Under the pieces are notes generated by a model. The model was not told the DNA's origin, made no database searches, and saw only the letters and a program-made list of their open reading frames with translations. Both the position numbers and the translations under genes were made by a program. Positions 15,087-27,901 of a stretch of DNA of 64,000 nt are shown one piece after another (positions within the stretch are counted from its first letter, which is position 1; each line of letters starts with the position of its first letter). The DNA lies in contig OZ023182.1 in the NCBI GenBank assembly GCA_963995505.1, positions 19,485,619 to 19,549,618 on the forward strand, given 5' to 3'. Source of the stretch: Hypericum androsaemum. Taxonomy: Eukaryota > Streptophyta > Magnoliopsida > Malpighiales > Hypericaceae.

Positions 15087-15449
15087 ACTTCGCAATGTAC
15101 GATCCGGAAACCCTAAGCTACGGTTCTAATCGGAATATTTGGTTCTCTCTCTCGTAATATTAAGGTTTGGTTGCTGGCGATAGGAAGAAGAAGCGGGGGC
15201 AAATGGGGAATAATTTATAAGGGGAGGAGGAGAGAGAAAAGTTGTGGCGATGCTTCTGTGTGCTTCTAGAGGCATCTTCCCACTAAAAATTGAAGGCGAT
15301 TGTGGTGATGGACTTTGATCTGTTTTTTCGTTGTATTTTTACTGATTTGCCCTTCCCGCCTTGTTCCAGTACTCTCTCCCGCTGGGTCACCGGTCGGATT
15401 TAATAAATAACTTTTTAATAATTTTTTTATGTTTGTAAATTAAAGAAAA
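15087..15449. other. Upstream region of the 235-residue gene
   Basis: No frame of interest. This stretch should contain the promoter and leader of the minus-strand gene ending at 13890. It ends at element D. Confidence 0.4.
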
Positions 15450-16692
15450 AAGAAAATTACGCTCAGGTCCCTGTAGTTTGGCGTTCCTCTCTCTAGAGTC
15501 CCTGTATTTCCAAAATCGTTCCTAACGTCTCCGAAGTTTGGTTTTAGAGACTCTCGGGTCCTTGACGGCTCTTTTTTTCATTTGTGGTCATGAAAATGAC
15601 CAAAATATCCTTAAACAAAAAATAAAAAAATTTACCTTCTCCAACCTTTGAACAAAAACACCCAAAACTAAGATCAAACTAACTAAAATCAAGAACACAA
15701 CCAAGAAAATTAAAGAAAAAAACTCAGATAAAAATCCTCAATTCCAAAGAATATCAAAAATCTAATCCAGAAAACCATAATCAACAAAAAAAATTATACA
15801 TCATCTTCTCTGGCCATATGTTTTGTCTCCAACCATCTTCATCGTGCTCACCAATCAAGTTCACAAATTCTCAAGAAATCAAACTCTTCCAGAAAATTAA
15901 GAAAAACCTAAATCAAAAAATTCAAAATCCAGATCCAAGAAACAATTGACTAAAGAAGCAACGACGAGGAGGTGTACGGCAACGACAACGGTTGCCGTCG
16001 TCAATTTCTTTGAGCGCGAAGATCCTCGAGGTCATCAGAGTCGATTACGTTGACGAGAGCGAGGTCCTCACTCCGACCAATGATTCCCGTCGTTGATTGC
16101 CCTTAATTAATATCCCTTCCGCACCCGGGAAATTCTTCCTTGTCCTATAAGAACTCTCGCGTGGAAGGGCAAACTATCCCAGCGGCGGTTTCGTGGTTTA
16201 GATCGACGATTAGGCTTGAAGCGCCTCTTCGAGTACTTTCTGGTTCTTGGGATTCTGAGTTGGAGACGTGACCCTCGTCGGCGATAGGATGAACGTCTAG
16301 GTGTTCGACATCGACGAGCTCGTCGGCTTCTAATACGTATTATCGATCCCCAAATTGGTCTCCAAATTGGGTGTTCGACATCGACGAGCTGGATTTTTAT
16401 CTGAGTTTTTTCTTTAATGTTCTTGGTTGTGTTCTTGATTTTAGTTAGTTTGATCTTAATTTTTGGTTGGTTTTTTGTGGTGGGTGTTTTTGTTCAAAGG
16501 TTGGAGAACGTAAATTTTTTGTTTTTTGTTTAAGGGCATTTTGGTCATTTCCAGACCAAAAATGAAAAAAAAGCCGTCAGGGACCCGGGAGTCTCTAAAA
16601 CCAAACTTCGGGGACGTTAGGAACGATTTCAGAAATATAGGGACTCCGGAAGGAGGGACGCCAAACTACTGGGATCTGATTGTAATTTTCCC
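15450..16692. mobile_element. MULE with very long TIRs (element D)
   Basis: Inverted repeats of about 290 bp (left about 15450-15740, right about 16395-16692) include long matching blocks such as GTTCAAAGGTTGGAGAA against its complement and AAATTAAGATCAAACTAACT-type sequence. The right end reads inward as GGGAAAATTAC, the left as AAGAAAATTAC. Flanking 9-mers TAAAGAAAA and AAAAAAATG agree poorly, so I do not claim a duplication. The interior (about 15960-16390) is GC-richer and probably captured sequence, but I could not identify the donor. It contains a 21-bp direct repeat (GGTGTTCGACATCGACGAGC plus T at 16301 and 16371). No transposase. Confidence 0.72.
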
Positions 16693-16830
16693 AAAAAAAT
16701 GAAAGGCGTACTGCCCTTTGGTTCAAAAAATAAAATAAATTAACAGAAATATATAGTTCGGGAACAAGTTATCGGATGGAAGGAGAAAAAATTATGGTGC
16801 CGATGCTCATATTGTGCAAATTTCTGAAAA

Positions 16831-18045
16831 GGGTAAATTATTCTAAGGTCCCAAGTATTTGGTATATCTTATGCTTGATTCCCTATATTCTGGTAATCGA
16901 TTAAAAAATTCCTATAGTTTGGCAAAATTATACCATGGGGTCCTTGAAGCCAGAATCGGAATTTTTCTCCGGCGAAGGCCCATGTAAAAAGACATAAATA
17001 CCCTCACTTGAAAAAGAAAAAAATCTCTCCCCCTTTTCATCTTCAACCCTCCATCTCTTAAGAAAACTAATTAAACATTTAAATCATCCAATTAAACTAT
17101 ACAAAAATAGTAAGAAACCTGGGTTATTCGTTGCTAATATATATTGCACAAGACACAAAAAATGAAAAAGAAAACAATAACAATAACAAGAAATTCGGAC
17201 CAGTAGAATTTCAAACTTCAACATATAATTAGAGATCTGAATATAAGGATGCAATGTTGATAAATTCCCAGAATAATGAAACCTAATCCCCAAATTTGAG
17301 ATCTGAATTTCACCTATTGGCTGTTGTACCCAGAATAATCAACCCTAATCCCCAAATTCCCACCCCCAAATTGAATTCTCTCGCCCATTTCTCATCCTCC
17401 TCCTCCTCAGCGCCCATCGACTTCAGGTTCGACGACAACGACTCCAGGCTGAGGTCGTCCACTATCGCTAGCGGGAGCGCGACGCCCGTGTTCATACCGG
17501 TCTCGACTCCGCCGACATGGACGCTGAGGAGGACGAGGACTACATTGGGGTGGGAACCTTTACCTCTGCGAGGAGCCTACGAAATCTGATGAGAGCGACG
17601 ATGAAGATTAGGAGGAGATGCTTTGATGCAAGGCGAAGACCGTCGAGAGGAAGATCCCTGCTTCAAGGAGCTCGTGGACAGGTTCACTACCTCTAGTATG
17701 GCAGAAATTTACCCAGAAGATTTCTACCCAGAAAAATAGAGTTTATACCTCATGGATGGGTTCTTGATGTGTTTAATTACAGGTCTTGTTGATATTTTTG
17801 TGTGTTTATTAGATGATTTTAAGTATTTAATTAGTTTTTTAAGATGAAGGAGGGTTGAAGATGAAGATGAGAGAGAATGTTTTTTTTCTTTTCAAGTGGG
17901 GGTATTTTTGTCTTTTCTAATTCCAGCTTCAGCGGCCCCAGGGTATAATTTTTCCAAACTATGGAAGTTTCTTAATCGATTACCGGAATACATGGGGGCG
18001 AGCGTAAAATATACTAAACATCAGGGGCCTTAAGGTAATTTACCC
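16831..18045. mobile_element. MULE with long TIRs (element E), perfect 9-bp target duplication
   Basis: The left end begins GGGTAAATTATTCTAAGGTC and the right end reads inward as GGGTAAATTACCTTAAGGCC. The TIRs are about 215-235 bp. The flanks are a perfect direct repeat, TTCTGAAAA, at 16822-16830 and 18046-18054. The interior has a plus-strand frame at 17296-17589 (97 codons, Ser-rich start, SAPIDFRFDDNDSRLRSS) and further GA-rich sequence to about 17740. This looks like a captured gene piece of unknown origin. No transposase frame is present. Confidence 0.88.
17296..17589 (+). pseudogene. Probable captured gene fragment, donor unknown
   Basis: A 97-codon frame inside element E is GC-richer than its surroundings. 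It begins in a Pro/Asn-rich stretch, then five or six serines, then an acidic DFRFDDNDSRLRSS segment and TASGSATP-like sequence. I recognise no family. Its placement between MULE inverted repeats suggests transduplication; it is not annotated as a gene. Confidence 0.35.
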
Positions 18046-18054
18046 TTCTGAAAA

Positions 18055-19400
18055 TGGATACAAATTTGAGCGTGTACTTAGGCTACCCACAACAGCAATC
18101 CACACAATCCAGTTCACGGAATAAATAAATAATTTTTTTCTCATCCATGTGCAATCCAACCTAATTACATATTTTTCTACCCACAGCAGCAACTCAGTTC
18201 ACAGAATAAACAATTAATTTATCTCTCATCCACATATTATCTACTATCATTTTTTAGAATACTAAATTAGATAGAAATACTCGAGATACAAATATGTTAA
18301 CATTGGATGGTGTATGAAAATATGTTAACATTGAACTCTATTTATAAAGATTTGAAAATTAATAATTTTCATAATTTGTTTTAGTTTTGCTAAAGATAAT
18401 GTCAGTTTAGATAACCACAAAAATATTATCCGAAAAAATTTATTTTTTATAAATAACATTATGTGAAGTGGAACTAAATAGATAAATAAGTAGAGAAAAA
18501 AAACTGACATGGCAGCCATTGGCCACGTGCGAGCTTAGAGCGTGTCAGCTCCATCGCACGACCAATCTTCTCCTTTTCCTTTTTATTTTTTTATAATAAA
18601 AAAATCACACGAGCAAACAAACGCTGATTGCTGCGGGTGGTCTCAATTTTGTACTCATTTCGAGTGTTCCTGCATTTCTAAGCCCTCTTCAAAGAGTTAA
18701 ATATTTGATATAATGTACTATTGACTCCAGTTTGGTTTAAATTAGTCTCTTTTAGTTGAGAAAAGATGCCAATATAATAATTACTACTTTTGAACCATTT
18801 GTTTCCCGAAAAGTTAACATTTTGAGATAAGTCTGGCATTGCTCCTAATTTTTAGACCATTAATATTACAAAAATATTAAATTCAAATCGTTGCAAACCA
18901 GCATGAGAGATATATATTTATGTAATACTGATAAACTAACTAGCGCAACTAAATTAATTCTGAATTAAACCGAGTCAAACAAAAAAATTTATATTAAATA
19001 TTAACAAAAATATTTTTCGGAATTTTGAACTGGTTAAGAATACCATATTGTTTAACGAGAGTAATTGACTAGTTTATAAGTATTAAAATTCTATTTACTC
19101 ATTGTCTTAAAATTTTATTAAATATAAAAATTTTAATATAATATAAAACTTGTCCATTGTCTAGTTCGCACCCGCCCGACTGTCCGTGCAACTGCAATCT
19201 CTATTTCCAAAATTTAAGCGATCCCGAAGTTTTAACGTGCCAGATAAAGAGAGACGACCAAACTGGATTGGCCCTCATTTAAACACTTTCCTTACATTTC
19301 ACTCGTCATCGCCAAATCTGTCTGTATTATTGCAGAACCAACAACCAACCCGTCCTTCATTACATTTTTTTATTTTTTAAAAGAAAAAAGAGCCCTTCAC
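18055..19400. other. AT-rich intergenic DNA upstream of galacturonokinase
   Basis: No coding evidence. It has an imperfect direct repeat near 18090 and 18180 (ACCCACAACAGCAA/ACCCACAGCAGCAA) and otherwise AT-rich sequence. The last few hundred bases should contain the galacturonokinase promoter. Confidence 0.4.
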
Positions 19401-19454
19401 ATTTAATCCGTAACTCCTAGTGGGGACCACATCAGGCATCCAAGGAGGGGGACA

Positions 19455-22400
19455 ATGGCTTGGCCTTCGGATGAAGAGGTAACCCTGTCTGGATTCCTAG
19501 TTTCGTTGGCTACCTTTTTTTTTTTCTGGGTCCATTGGTTTGTAGTGTAAAAGAGGTTCCTTTTGAGGAAAAGATGGAAACTTTGATGGCAGCTCAACAG
19601 GGTAAAGGGCATTGTCTCCGAGATTTCAGGAAGGAAGCCGGAGGATGTTCGAGTTGTCGTCTCTCCTTACCGGATATGTCCCCTGGGAGCTCACATTGAT
19701 CACCAGGTTCTTTCTCTTGCAAAAGTTTGCTTCTTTGGCCTTTTTCTTTTACCGTTGATCTTGGCTCTGTTGCAGAATCGGCTATGTTTGTTCATTGTTG
19801 TCTGTGTGGTGTACCATTGAGTTGAAGTTGGTGATCTATGGATTTGGAATTAGAATGCGAGATTGGTTTTCATTGGAGGCTGGGGCTTTTCGTGTTTCTT
19901 GCAGGGTGGAACTGTCTCGGCTATGACTATCAATAAAGGGATTCTACTGGGATTTGTTCCTTCTGGTGATACTAAGGTGAGGATCTTTCGTGGCACTTGA
20001 CCGACATGTGCGTAGTTAGGAGCTTGTTGTTCATTTGGTTCAATTGTCATTTGAAAGAGCATAGTTTGAATGGTATGAAGGCCACTGGAGTTGACAGAGC
20101 TGTCTTTAAATAATCTCTTCTGAAAGAGGATATATAGCAATCTCTGCAGTGATTAATGGTAGACATTTTAGTCTTCTTTCCCTAGCTTATCATAGAATGG
20201 TGCAGTTGAGCTTCTTACATATTTAGCAAGAGTTACATTTCCCATGGAAAAATATGTCAACAAAATTAGATTTAGAGAGAACATCTGCTAAATGCTAGAT
20301 TCTTGTTTATGAGCATGAAGAAGCCACTTTTTCACACTCTCTCTCGTCGTTTTTATAATTTTGTCTTGATGTAATATCTTTGTTCCATCCCATCATTCTG
20401 GAGTTTGATGGCCATTGTGATTTCCCGTGGTAGGTTTTGTTGCGTTCTGAACAGTTTGAAGGAGATGTTATGTTCAGGTACAGAAGAAATGGCCCATCTT
20501 ATCCCTTTTCATATTTTACCTGCTGCATAATGTTATCGATGCCAACAATTGATGTCTTCTTTTTCTCCCTCTTGGAATGTCATGATTGAGAAAACTTAGG
20601 AATCAATGAATGTAGAAAGAGCACATGATGCTAATGGAAGAAATTTGAATAAAGGTTTGACTGTTATAGCCAATTTTCACAAAGAAGGGAAGGGGCCATA
20701 TTCTCAACTTTCCTTTCCATGATAGATTATAAATTGATTGCTAAGTTATAAGATGGTCTTGGTTGTTATTTACCGCCCATTCTCTTGCTCTTTGGCAACT
20801 TTGTGAAGCTGGAATTGAAACGAAGTGGATAAAGTTGTTACCTGCATTTAGTGCACTGTATAGTAACACTTAGCTGTGAGTGAATCATACTCTAAAATGG
20901 GTTTTCAGTGTTTCTGATGTTCAGCAATCAAGCGCTGCTAGAGAAGTTGATAAAAGTGCAACTAATTGTGCGAAAGGGGGAAATGATTGGGGACATTTTG
21001 CAAGGGGAGCCCTCTATGCATTGCAGAGTCGAGGAAACTCTCTTACTCAGGTTAGGCTCTTTCCCTCTTGTATGAGCATTATCTGTCCAGTTCTATGGAA
21101 GGTTTGGCTGAGAGGAGGGCGGTTAAGTTACCTTCTTTTCTCTGAATCCTCAATCCTCCCGCCCTCTCATTATATGGATAGTTAAAATACATTTGCTTCC
21201 CTCAAATTCTGGCTGTAGTTTTTTAGTAGTGCAGTAGATACCAACTGCGCCTAACTTAATCACTCTATTGTGTTATTCTGAAATCTTATACTGCCCCAAA
21301 TATTTCATTACTATTCTGTTTTTCAGGGAATTGTAGGATACATTTGCGGATCTCGAGGCCTTGATAGTGCAGGCCTTAGCTCTTCTGCTGCTGTAAGTGT
21401 GCCATTGATAATGTTAAGTCGTAAATCGTCTTTGTTGTGCTGGCCGAGATTATATTGGTCTGAGACTAGATCATAAAGTTCTGGAATTTCTTGCTCATGC
21501 AACAAGAAAACTTCTAACTTTTGTTTAGGAGTGACGGTAAAAAGATGCATGGAAAGAGAAAGCAAACAAGAGACCCAACTCAACATTTTTTCTCAACTTT
21601 GATCTTTGAATAGTTTGCAAATAATCTCTTAAGAACTGGTTTTCCTGTCAACCTTCTATTGGATAGATGGCTTATCTGTTGCATCAACTTGAGCTACAAA
21701 CTTAACTCTTGGAATTTCATGTGTGAGGCAGTTGTGCTTTCCTAAAGATTCAGAGTTTCTTAATGTCCACTTTCTGGAAGAATTTTCTTTTCGAATATGC
21801 CTACGGTTTAATCTTATGCAGTAACTGATAACACAAAAGTTTTGAGTTTGATGGTAACCCATAGGTCCGTGTTTATTTTTCTATCTTTTCTTTGTTAAGT
21901 GCAATCAATATGCCATGGTCCTTAATTTTTCCTTTTGTAGGTTGGAATCTCTTATTTGTTGGCTTTGGAGTCTGCAAACGACTTACTGGTGTCTCCAATG
22001 GAGAACATCGAATATGATAGGTATGCATCTTGTTGTTTGATATCGGTGTTTAACTTGACATAGTCTGGCCAACATCTGAGGAATGTAGGATTATTGCTGG
22101 CTTTTCGATTATATATAACTCAGTCAACCTTTCTAGAATTTCTTAGTGCACTCCCAACCTTTTCTAGAAGTGGAACCCCAAGAGAACATGAAGTAATCTT
22201 CTTTACATGTAGCTTTTATTTCATTATCTTCTTCAGCTGTATAGGAAGAATTGAGTCAATGGTCAACATTCATGTACATTACCTCATCTACAGATCCTTA
22301 ATACCTTCCTTCCTCATACATTCAATAAGTTATAAAGATATTGAGTCTGCAAGTATTAGTAACAGCAAAAAGGTTTCTCAAAAAATGATAAAATCCAAAG

Positions 22401-25150
22401 TTTTCTATGAGACAGAAATTTGTGGTGTGCGAAGTTCAAGTGTTGAGTAACTCATTACACCTTTCCGTATTTAGTAATAGAACTTTTGTTCTGTCAGGAT
22501 AATTGAAAATGAGTACTTGGGCCTGAGAAATGGTATATTGGATCAATCAGCAATTTTGCTTTCAATCCATGGCTGCCTCATGGTGATGAACTGCAAGGTA
22601 AGCAAGCCTATTATACAGTACAGTGTTTGACAAGAAGATCCTCCAATGTAATAAGAATTCCTTAGCATTTATTTACTGTTCCAATCTATATGAGCTCTAC
22701 CTCTAGAAATTGATTGTTTGAATTCAGACTAAGCAACACACACTTGTACGCCTCGGAAAGTTGCAAAACAGCCAGCAGAAGTCGTTCAAAATATTGCTGG
22801 CCTTCTCTGGTTTGAGGAAAGCTTTGACTAACAGTCCTGGATACAATCGTCGAGTTGAAGAGTGCCAAGAGGCTGCAAGAGTTCTGTTGAAGTATGTTTG
22901 ATTTCCTTAATCGACATTTTCTTATCAAGTTGATCTATATTTCTCTCTTTGTCCTTACCCTTTTTCAATTTCGCAGAGCAGCCAAATATGAGCAACGGGA
23001 ACCTTTATTGTGCAATGGCAAGTATCTCGACTTTAACTCTCTTTATTGCTATGAGCTCATATCCTACTTTCGCAACACATTTTGATTGATTTCTTGGATT
23101 GTTTCCTAACAGTTGACCCAGATTCCTATGATGCTTACAAGGTACAAAATCCACAAATATATTTTATTGTTATTATCTTCATTTCTATTCTAAACTCATG
23201 GAATGGATCAAAAGGTTCTGTAATTAGTCAGGTTTAGACTGCTGTTTACCAACTGAGACGGGTTTAGAAGTGCAAAAGCTTATGGACCACCAAACCTATT
23301 TATAGATTCTAATTTCCATTAGTCACACTGAGTGAACCACATTTTACTTAGAAGGACTCAAATTGATAGCAAAATATCAGCTGTCGAAATCATTCTTCTA
23401 CTGTCTTTCTTTGATCTCGTGCTTTGACATTCTTTTTCAAGGTTAGACACTACACATGTATCATGTCATCCTCTTTTCGCCGAATTGACTTACAAATATG
23501 TTGCGTTGTCTCCTCTCCTTCTACGACATTATCTTTATGGCATTGCAGCATATATCCCAAAATATATTCTTGTTGACTTTTTTTGTGTTTGTTCTATCTT
23601 GATTTAGAACCTCAATTCCTCTAATGATCAGTTCATTTATTATGGACCTTCTCTTTTTCCCAAGTTTGAAACATTGATTGTAGCATTGAGTCGTATTCCA
23701 TTTGAGGTCATCTAGTTAGTCCTATCCTCCAGCAGCTCCCGATGTTTCGTGAAATAGTTCGTGACATACTTCCATTACTAGTGCCAGATTCTAGGTATTG
23801 TGATTTTTGGACAAGTGATATTGAACTGTGAACGCTGTGAATCTGTTGAGCCCCTAGATTATGCAGAGAGCTTCAAATTGGTTGGCAGCATGCTCATTTA
23901 TTACTAACAGTGTCTTATACAATATGCAGAGCTTATTAGAATCCAGTCTAGCTAAAAGAGCAGCACATTACTTTGGAGAAAATACACGCGTTTCTAAAGG
24001 TAATCACTGCAGATATGTGATATCATGTTGTCATTGCGTCAATTTGGCTTGGAACAAATGGGGAAAAACAAAGATGATCTACCTCTCTCTTACCTACAGA
24101 TTCCCAATTTGGAATCAATCAAGGACAATGTATTCGGGTGATGTGTTGCCCAACATCATCAGGATTATGATAACGACTAACAAATAGAATAATTATCCGA
24201 AAGAATCAATCTAGATTTTTAGTATTTGGTAATTTCTCAGAAACAGTTAGAACATCTATGAAATGTAAGAAAAATGTTGTTGTTCTTATAGAGTATGTTG
24301 AATTGAAGGTTTATCATGCTCTGTACATGTATGTATGCATCTAATTTGTGTGGCATTCAACAGATATTTGATTCACGAAATTAGATTTGAGTTATTTGAA
24401 TGATGAACGTCAAAATCTATGTTACCCGAGCCATAAGTTCATAACCACATGATACTAAAGTGGAAAGGTATTGAACCTTATGATGTTAAATGAAGCTTAT
24501 CCTATTTCTTTCATGTCAGAGTTGTGTTATCTTCCTACTTAGTTAAACTAATTAATGTTTCAGGAATCCAAGCCTGGGCTTCCGCTAACATTGAAGAATT
24601 CGGAAAACTTGTCTCAGCATCTGGTTTAAGTTCAATCAAGAACTATGAATGCGGTAAATCTTCATTTCTGCAGTCTTCTGATGGCAATGCACTACTAACA
24701 TTTCAGCATTTCATCAAATTTTCAACTTGCGGGAACATACACCGATAAGAATTATGCTTATGATGCGTAGTTGTTTCGGCAAAGTGGGGAATTGCTGGTG
24801 ACAAAATAGTTTTTCAAGGACTAAACATGATAACTGCTGCACTGCACTGGTAGTCGAGAAATGACCAGCTTGTTTTCTAAGGTTCACATCCTTGTTCTTG
24901 TTAAGGTTGCGACGCATTGAAAGACCTGTATCACATTCTTCTCGACGCTCCTGGGGTGTTCGGAGCTCGGTTCAGTGGAGCTGGATTCAGGGGATGCTGC
25001 CTCGCATTCGTAGAAGCCGACCTTGCAGAAAAAGCTGCTTCTTATGTCGTGGAGGAGTATCAGAAGAAGCAACCTGAACTGGCGAGCCTAATCGATGCGA
25101 ATACAGCCGTGCTGATCTGCGAAGCGGGCGATTCTGCTCATGTGATCTGA
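19455..25150 (+). CDS. GALAK: Galacturonokinase (GHMP kinase family)
   Basis: Fourteen exons: 19455-19478, 19593-19706, 19905-19976, 20434-20477, 20909-21050, 21327-21392, 21941-22020, 22498-22597, 22728-22891, 22977-23017, 23113-23141, 23931-24000, 24564-24653 and 24906-25150. They total 1281 bp, 426 residues, close to the Arabidopsis enzyme. It phosphorylates D-galacturonic acid at C1 with ATP, feeding free sugar from pectin breakdown back to UDP-galacturonate. GHMP-kinase motifs are present: the substrate loop PYRICPLGAHIDHQ (residues 33-46), the ATP-binding GLSSSAA (148-154), and the C-terminal GARFSGAGFRGCC (365-377). All introns are GT-AG except intron 10, which starts with GC. The first exon is only eight codons (MAWPSDEE). 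Frame and motifs are intact, so it should be functional. Confidence 0.94.
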
Positions 25151-25451
25151 TGAGCCTGACTACTCATTCCAACTTTGGCTATTCTTTGGGGTTGATTCAT
25201 TTTCAATTGGTTGATTCTTTTGTATGTCTTCGCTTCTAACGTGAGAGATTCCTCCAATGTTATCTATCAAACTACGAAGACGAATTAGTACATTTTCTCA
25301 AATTACGTGTACTAAAACGGATATTATTTTTTACTTTTCTTTTGGTATCTTTTCCTTTCCTATTATTTGTTGACACTAAAACTTTCCTGGATTCCTCTTG
25401 GAGGTAAAGGTGGCTGGAGAGTGAACAACACTCCAAAACTCAATCACGAGC

Positions 25452-25459
25452 CTATAAAG
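25452..25459 (+). promoter_or_regulatory. Possible TATA box of the phospholipase A2 gene
   Basis: CTATAAAG lies about 260 bp upstream of the start codon at 25713. If used, it implies a leader of about 230 nt. No stronger candidate is seen closer to the ATG. Confidence 0.35.
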
Positions 25460-25712
25460 GACAAACATCCTTCAATGGAAAGCCGAAATCTCATCTCCAC
25501 TTCTTTACCATGTGACACTCTTATCTTCTACATGTAATTATTCCACATATTCCCGAATGACATTATTCAGAGCCGAACACTGTCGGGTCTTTAGGGACTT
25601 CATATATTCTATTTCTCCTCCCACAGTTCGTCTCCACTCTGCTTCTCTCCGATAAAATACTGCGTTTTTCTTCTGCAACTGCGATCTTTCATACGTGGTG
25701 ACTCCTCCTTCG

Positions 25713-27370
25713 ATGGCGAGAAAGAGCCATTCGTTGAAGTTGGCCCTCCTCGTTTCAGCTTCCATCTTATTTGTCCTCCTCCAGCTTTGTTCCAATCCTG
25801 TTCTTGCACTCAACATCGGCCTCCAAGCTTCGGGTTCCACTGTTTCCGTGGTACATTCTTCTTCTTCTTCTTCCCTAAATTGGTTTTTATAGTACTAATT
25901 GTAAGCGCAGTATACTTGTTTATAACCGCATAAAATCCACATATTCATTGTCTTAACAATTTGGGTTAGATATGAAGATTCTAACAAGTTATATCAGATG
26001 AGTTGATCGTATACTTATTGTTGTCATTTTTTCATCAAACGTAAAAACTTCACCGACTCATTAATATTTGTTATTGTAAATTTCATTACCAGGAAAAAGA
26101 ATGCAGCCGGAAATGTGAGTCCGAATTCTGCTCGGTGCCTCCATTTCTGAGATATGGCAAGTACTGCGGGCTTCTATACAGTGGATGTCCCGGAGAGAAA
26201 CCTTGTGATGGCCTTGATGCTTGCTGTATGAAGCACGATGATTGCGTCCAAAAGAAGAATAGTAAGTTGGCTAATTTTTTTTCTTTTTCCCCAAAATTAG
26301 CATAGCATTGCATTTTGGAAATTTCCTTAGGTGGATCATTTAAATTACAATGTCATATCATCCTATTAATTAGTTTTTCCTATGGATTTGATGTTTCTTA
26401 ACCAAGTTATTATATATATTTTTTAAAAATAAAATTTTAAACCATGATTGTAATTGTCAGGATTTGAATCTGGACCTCCTTGAGTTAATGTTGATAAATC
26501 CCCTTTAGCATAAATTCATATTTTACTGCATTTTAAGTGATAGGAGTTTTTTAAATTCATATTTTATTTCATTTTCTTGTCACTAAATAGTCTTATTGTC
26601 GGGACCCTATATAATTAAGACTCTCTTAATAGTGTTTTATTTGTAAAATTTGAACTCAAACCATAGTAAAGAGAATAAAAGTTGCTTATCATCTAGACCA
26701 AACATATTAGATTATGTATCTTCCCAAAGTATATATAGGTATCACAAGCTTTTTCCCTCAATCACAAGTTTGGATGCCCGTGACCAAATTTTAGGTTGGC
26801 TGCTTCTGTCTCTGGCCTTGCTTATTGCAATTTCTTTAACTGCTGTCGCTGTCCTTGCACAAAATAACAAGAATTTGCCACCACTTGGCACTACCCATGT
26901 CACACCTTTTTTAATATATCTATGTAAATATGACCAAATCCAAAATGTTCATCCAATGTCTTGTTTCTTAAAAAATATAGCTAGTTTATATACCCCAAAA
27001 AATATATCTATTTTATTTAAGGTTACATGTTGGATACAAAAACTCAAACATTATTGTTAGTTTCGAGTTGGATACGAAAACTCGAATATCATTGTTCTGT
27101 TTTGTGATAGTGAAGAACCAAGTTGCATAAAACTTGGAAAAAAACTGGTACTTGATCATCTTGTGATTTAATTGGTTGGACGATGGCAATGCAGATGGGT
27201 ACCTAAGCCAGGAGTGCAGCCAGAAGTTCCTCAACTGTATGGCCAGTTTCAAGAAGTTTCGTGGGCCAACTTTCAAAGGGAACGAGTGCCAAGCGGATGA
27301 TGTTATTGATGCAATCACTGTGGTCATGAAAGCTGCTCTGGTTGCTGGAAAGTATCTTCACAAGCCATAG
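25713..27370 (+). CDS. PLA2-ALPHA: Secretory phospholipase A2, alpha type
   Basis: Three exons: 25713-25850, 26093-26261 and 27195-27370, 483 bp, 160 residues. It hydrolyses the sn-2 acyl ester of phospholipids to a lysophospholipid and a free fatty acid, using calcium. Residues 1-32 form a signal peptide (basic start, hydrophobic core, cleavage likely after ...NPVLA), so it enters the secretory pathway. The mature part has the calcium loop YCGLLYSGCPG (70-80) and the active-site helix DACCMKHDDC with catalytic His94 followed by Asp. Many cysteines are present, as expected for six disulfides. The second exon is nearly identical to the Arabidopsis PLA2-alpha core (CSRKCESEFCSVPPFLRYGK). The gene follows galacturonokinase by about 560 bp on the same strand. 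Intron 2 (933 bp) holds a spurious open frame. Confidence 0.95.
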
Positions 27371-27901
27371 AGAAATCCGAAGCCTCCAACCAAGAAACTC
27401 GTATTCGATTTGCAGAAGGAAATGAATTCCTCATATCTGGTGTTGCTGTGTAATTGCTTGAAGCCGGAATCCTTTTGTTGTATTCATTCACTTGTTGTAA
27501 TTTTTATGTTGGTTGTGTTGAGATTAACACATTCCTTGTTTCATCACACATTGGCGAAGTCAAACAAGCCCGGTGTTGCAGATGGTTTGGTCTGTATGAA
27601 GCTGACCGGTTTTGCAGATCAGTTTCAGTAAATTGCAGCACACTGCTCAAAGCTCATTGGCAACTTTTCATGATTCATCCACAATAAATTGTTGGATTAC
27701 TTGCTAATTCTTTTGGATAAAGTTATTGCAGAATCTGTCATTTAAACCCACGTTCAAAATCGAAAAAACAGAGTTCCAGAGTTCTTAGCCCGAAAAATAT
27801 GGCATAATATATCGACGTACACAAGGTTGAAGAGTTTGTTCACTCGCATGCATCTCCATGCAGCTAGTGATTCATACAAATTACACAAGAACAAAGCAGT
27901 T
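27371..27901. other. Converging 3' regions of PLA2 and the ABC ATPase gene
   Basis: The two stop codons face each other across about 530 bp. Short frames here have no resemblance to known domains. This should hold both 3' untranslated regions and polyadenylation signals. Confidence 0.5.

Noticed and set aside
26650..27060. 136-codon frame with a hydrophobic stretch inside PLA2 intron 2
   Set aside because: It lies in an intron with no splice or promoter support and has no family resemblance; AT-rich chance frame is more likely.
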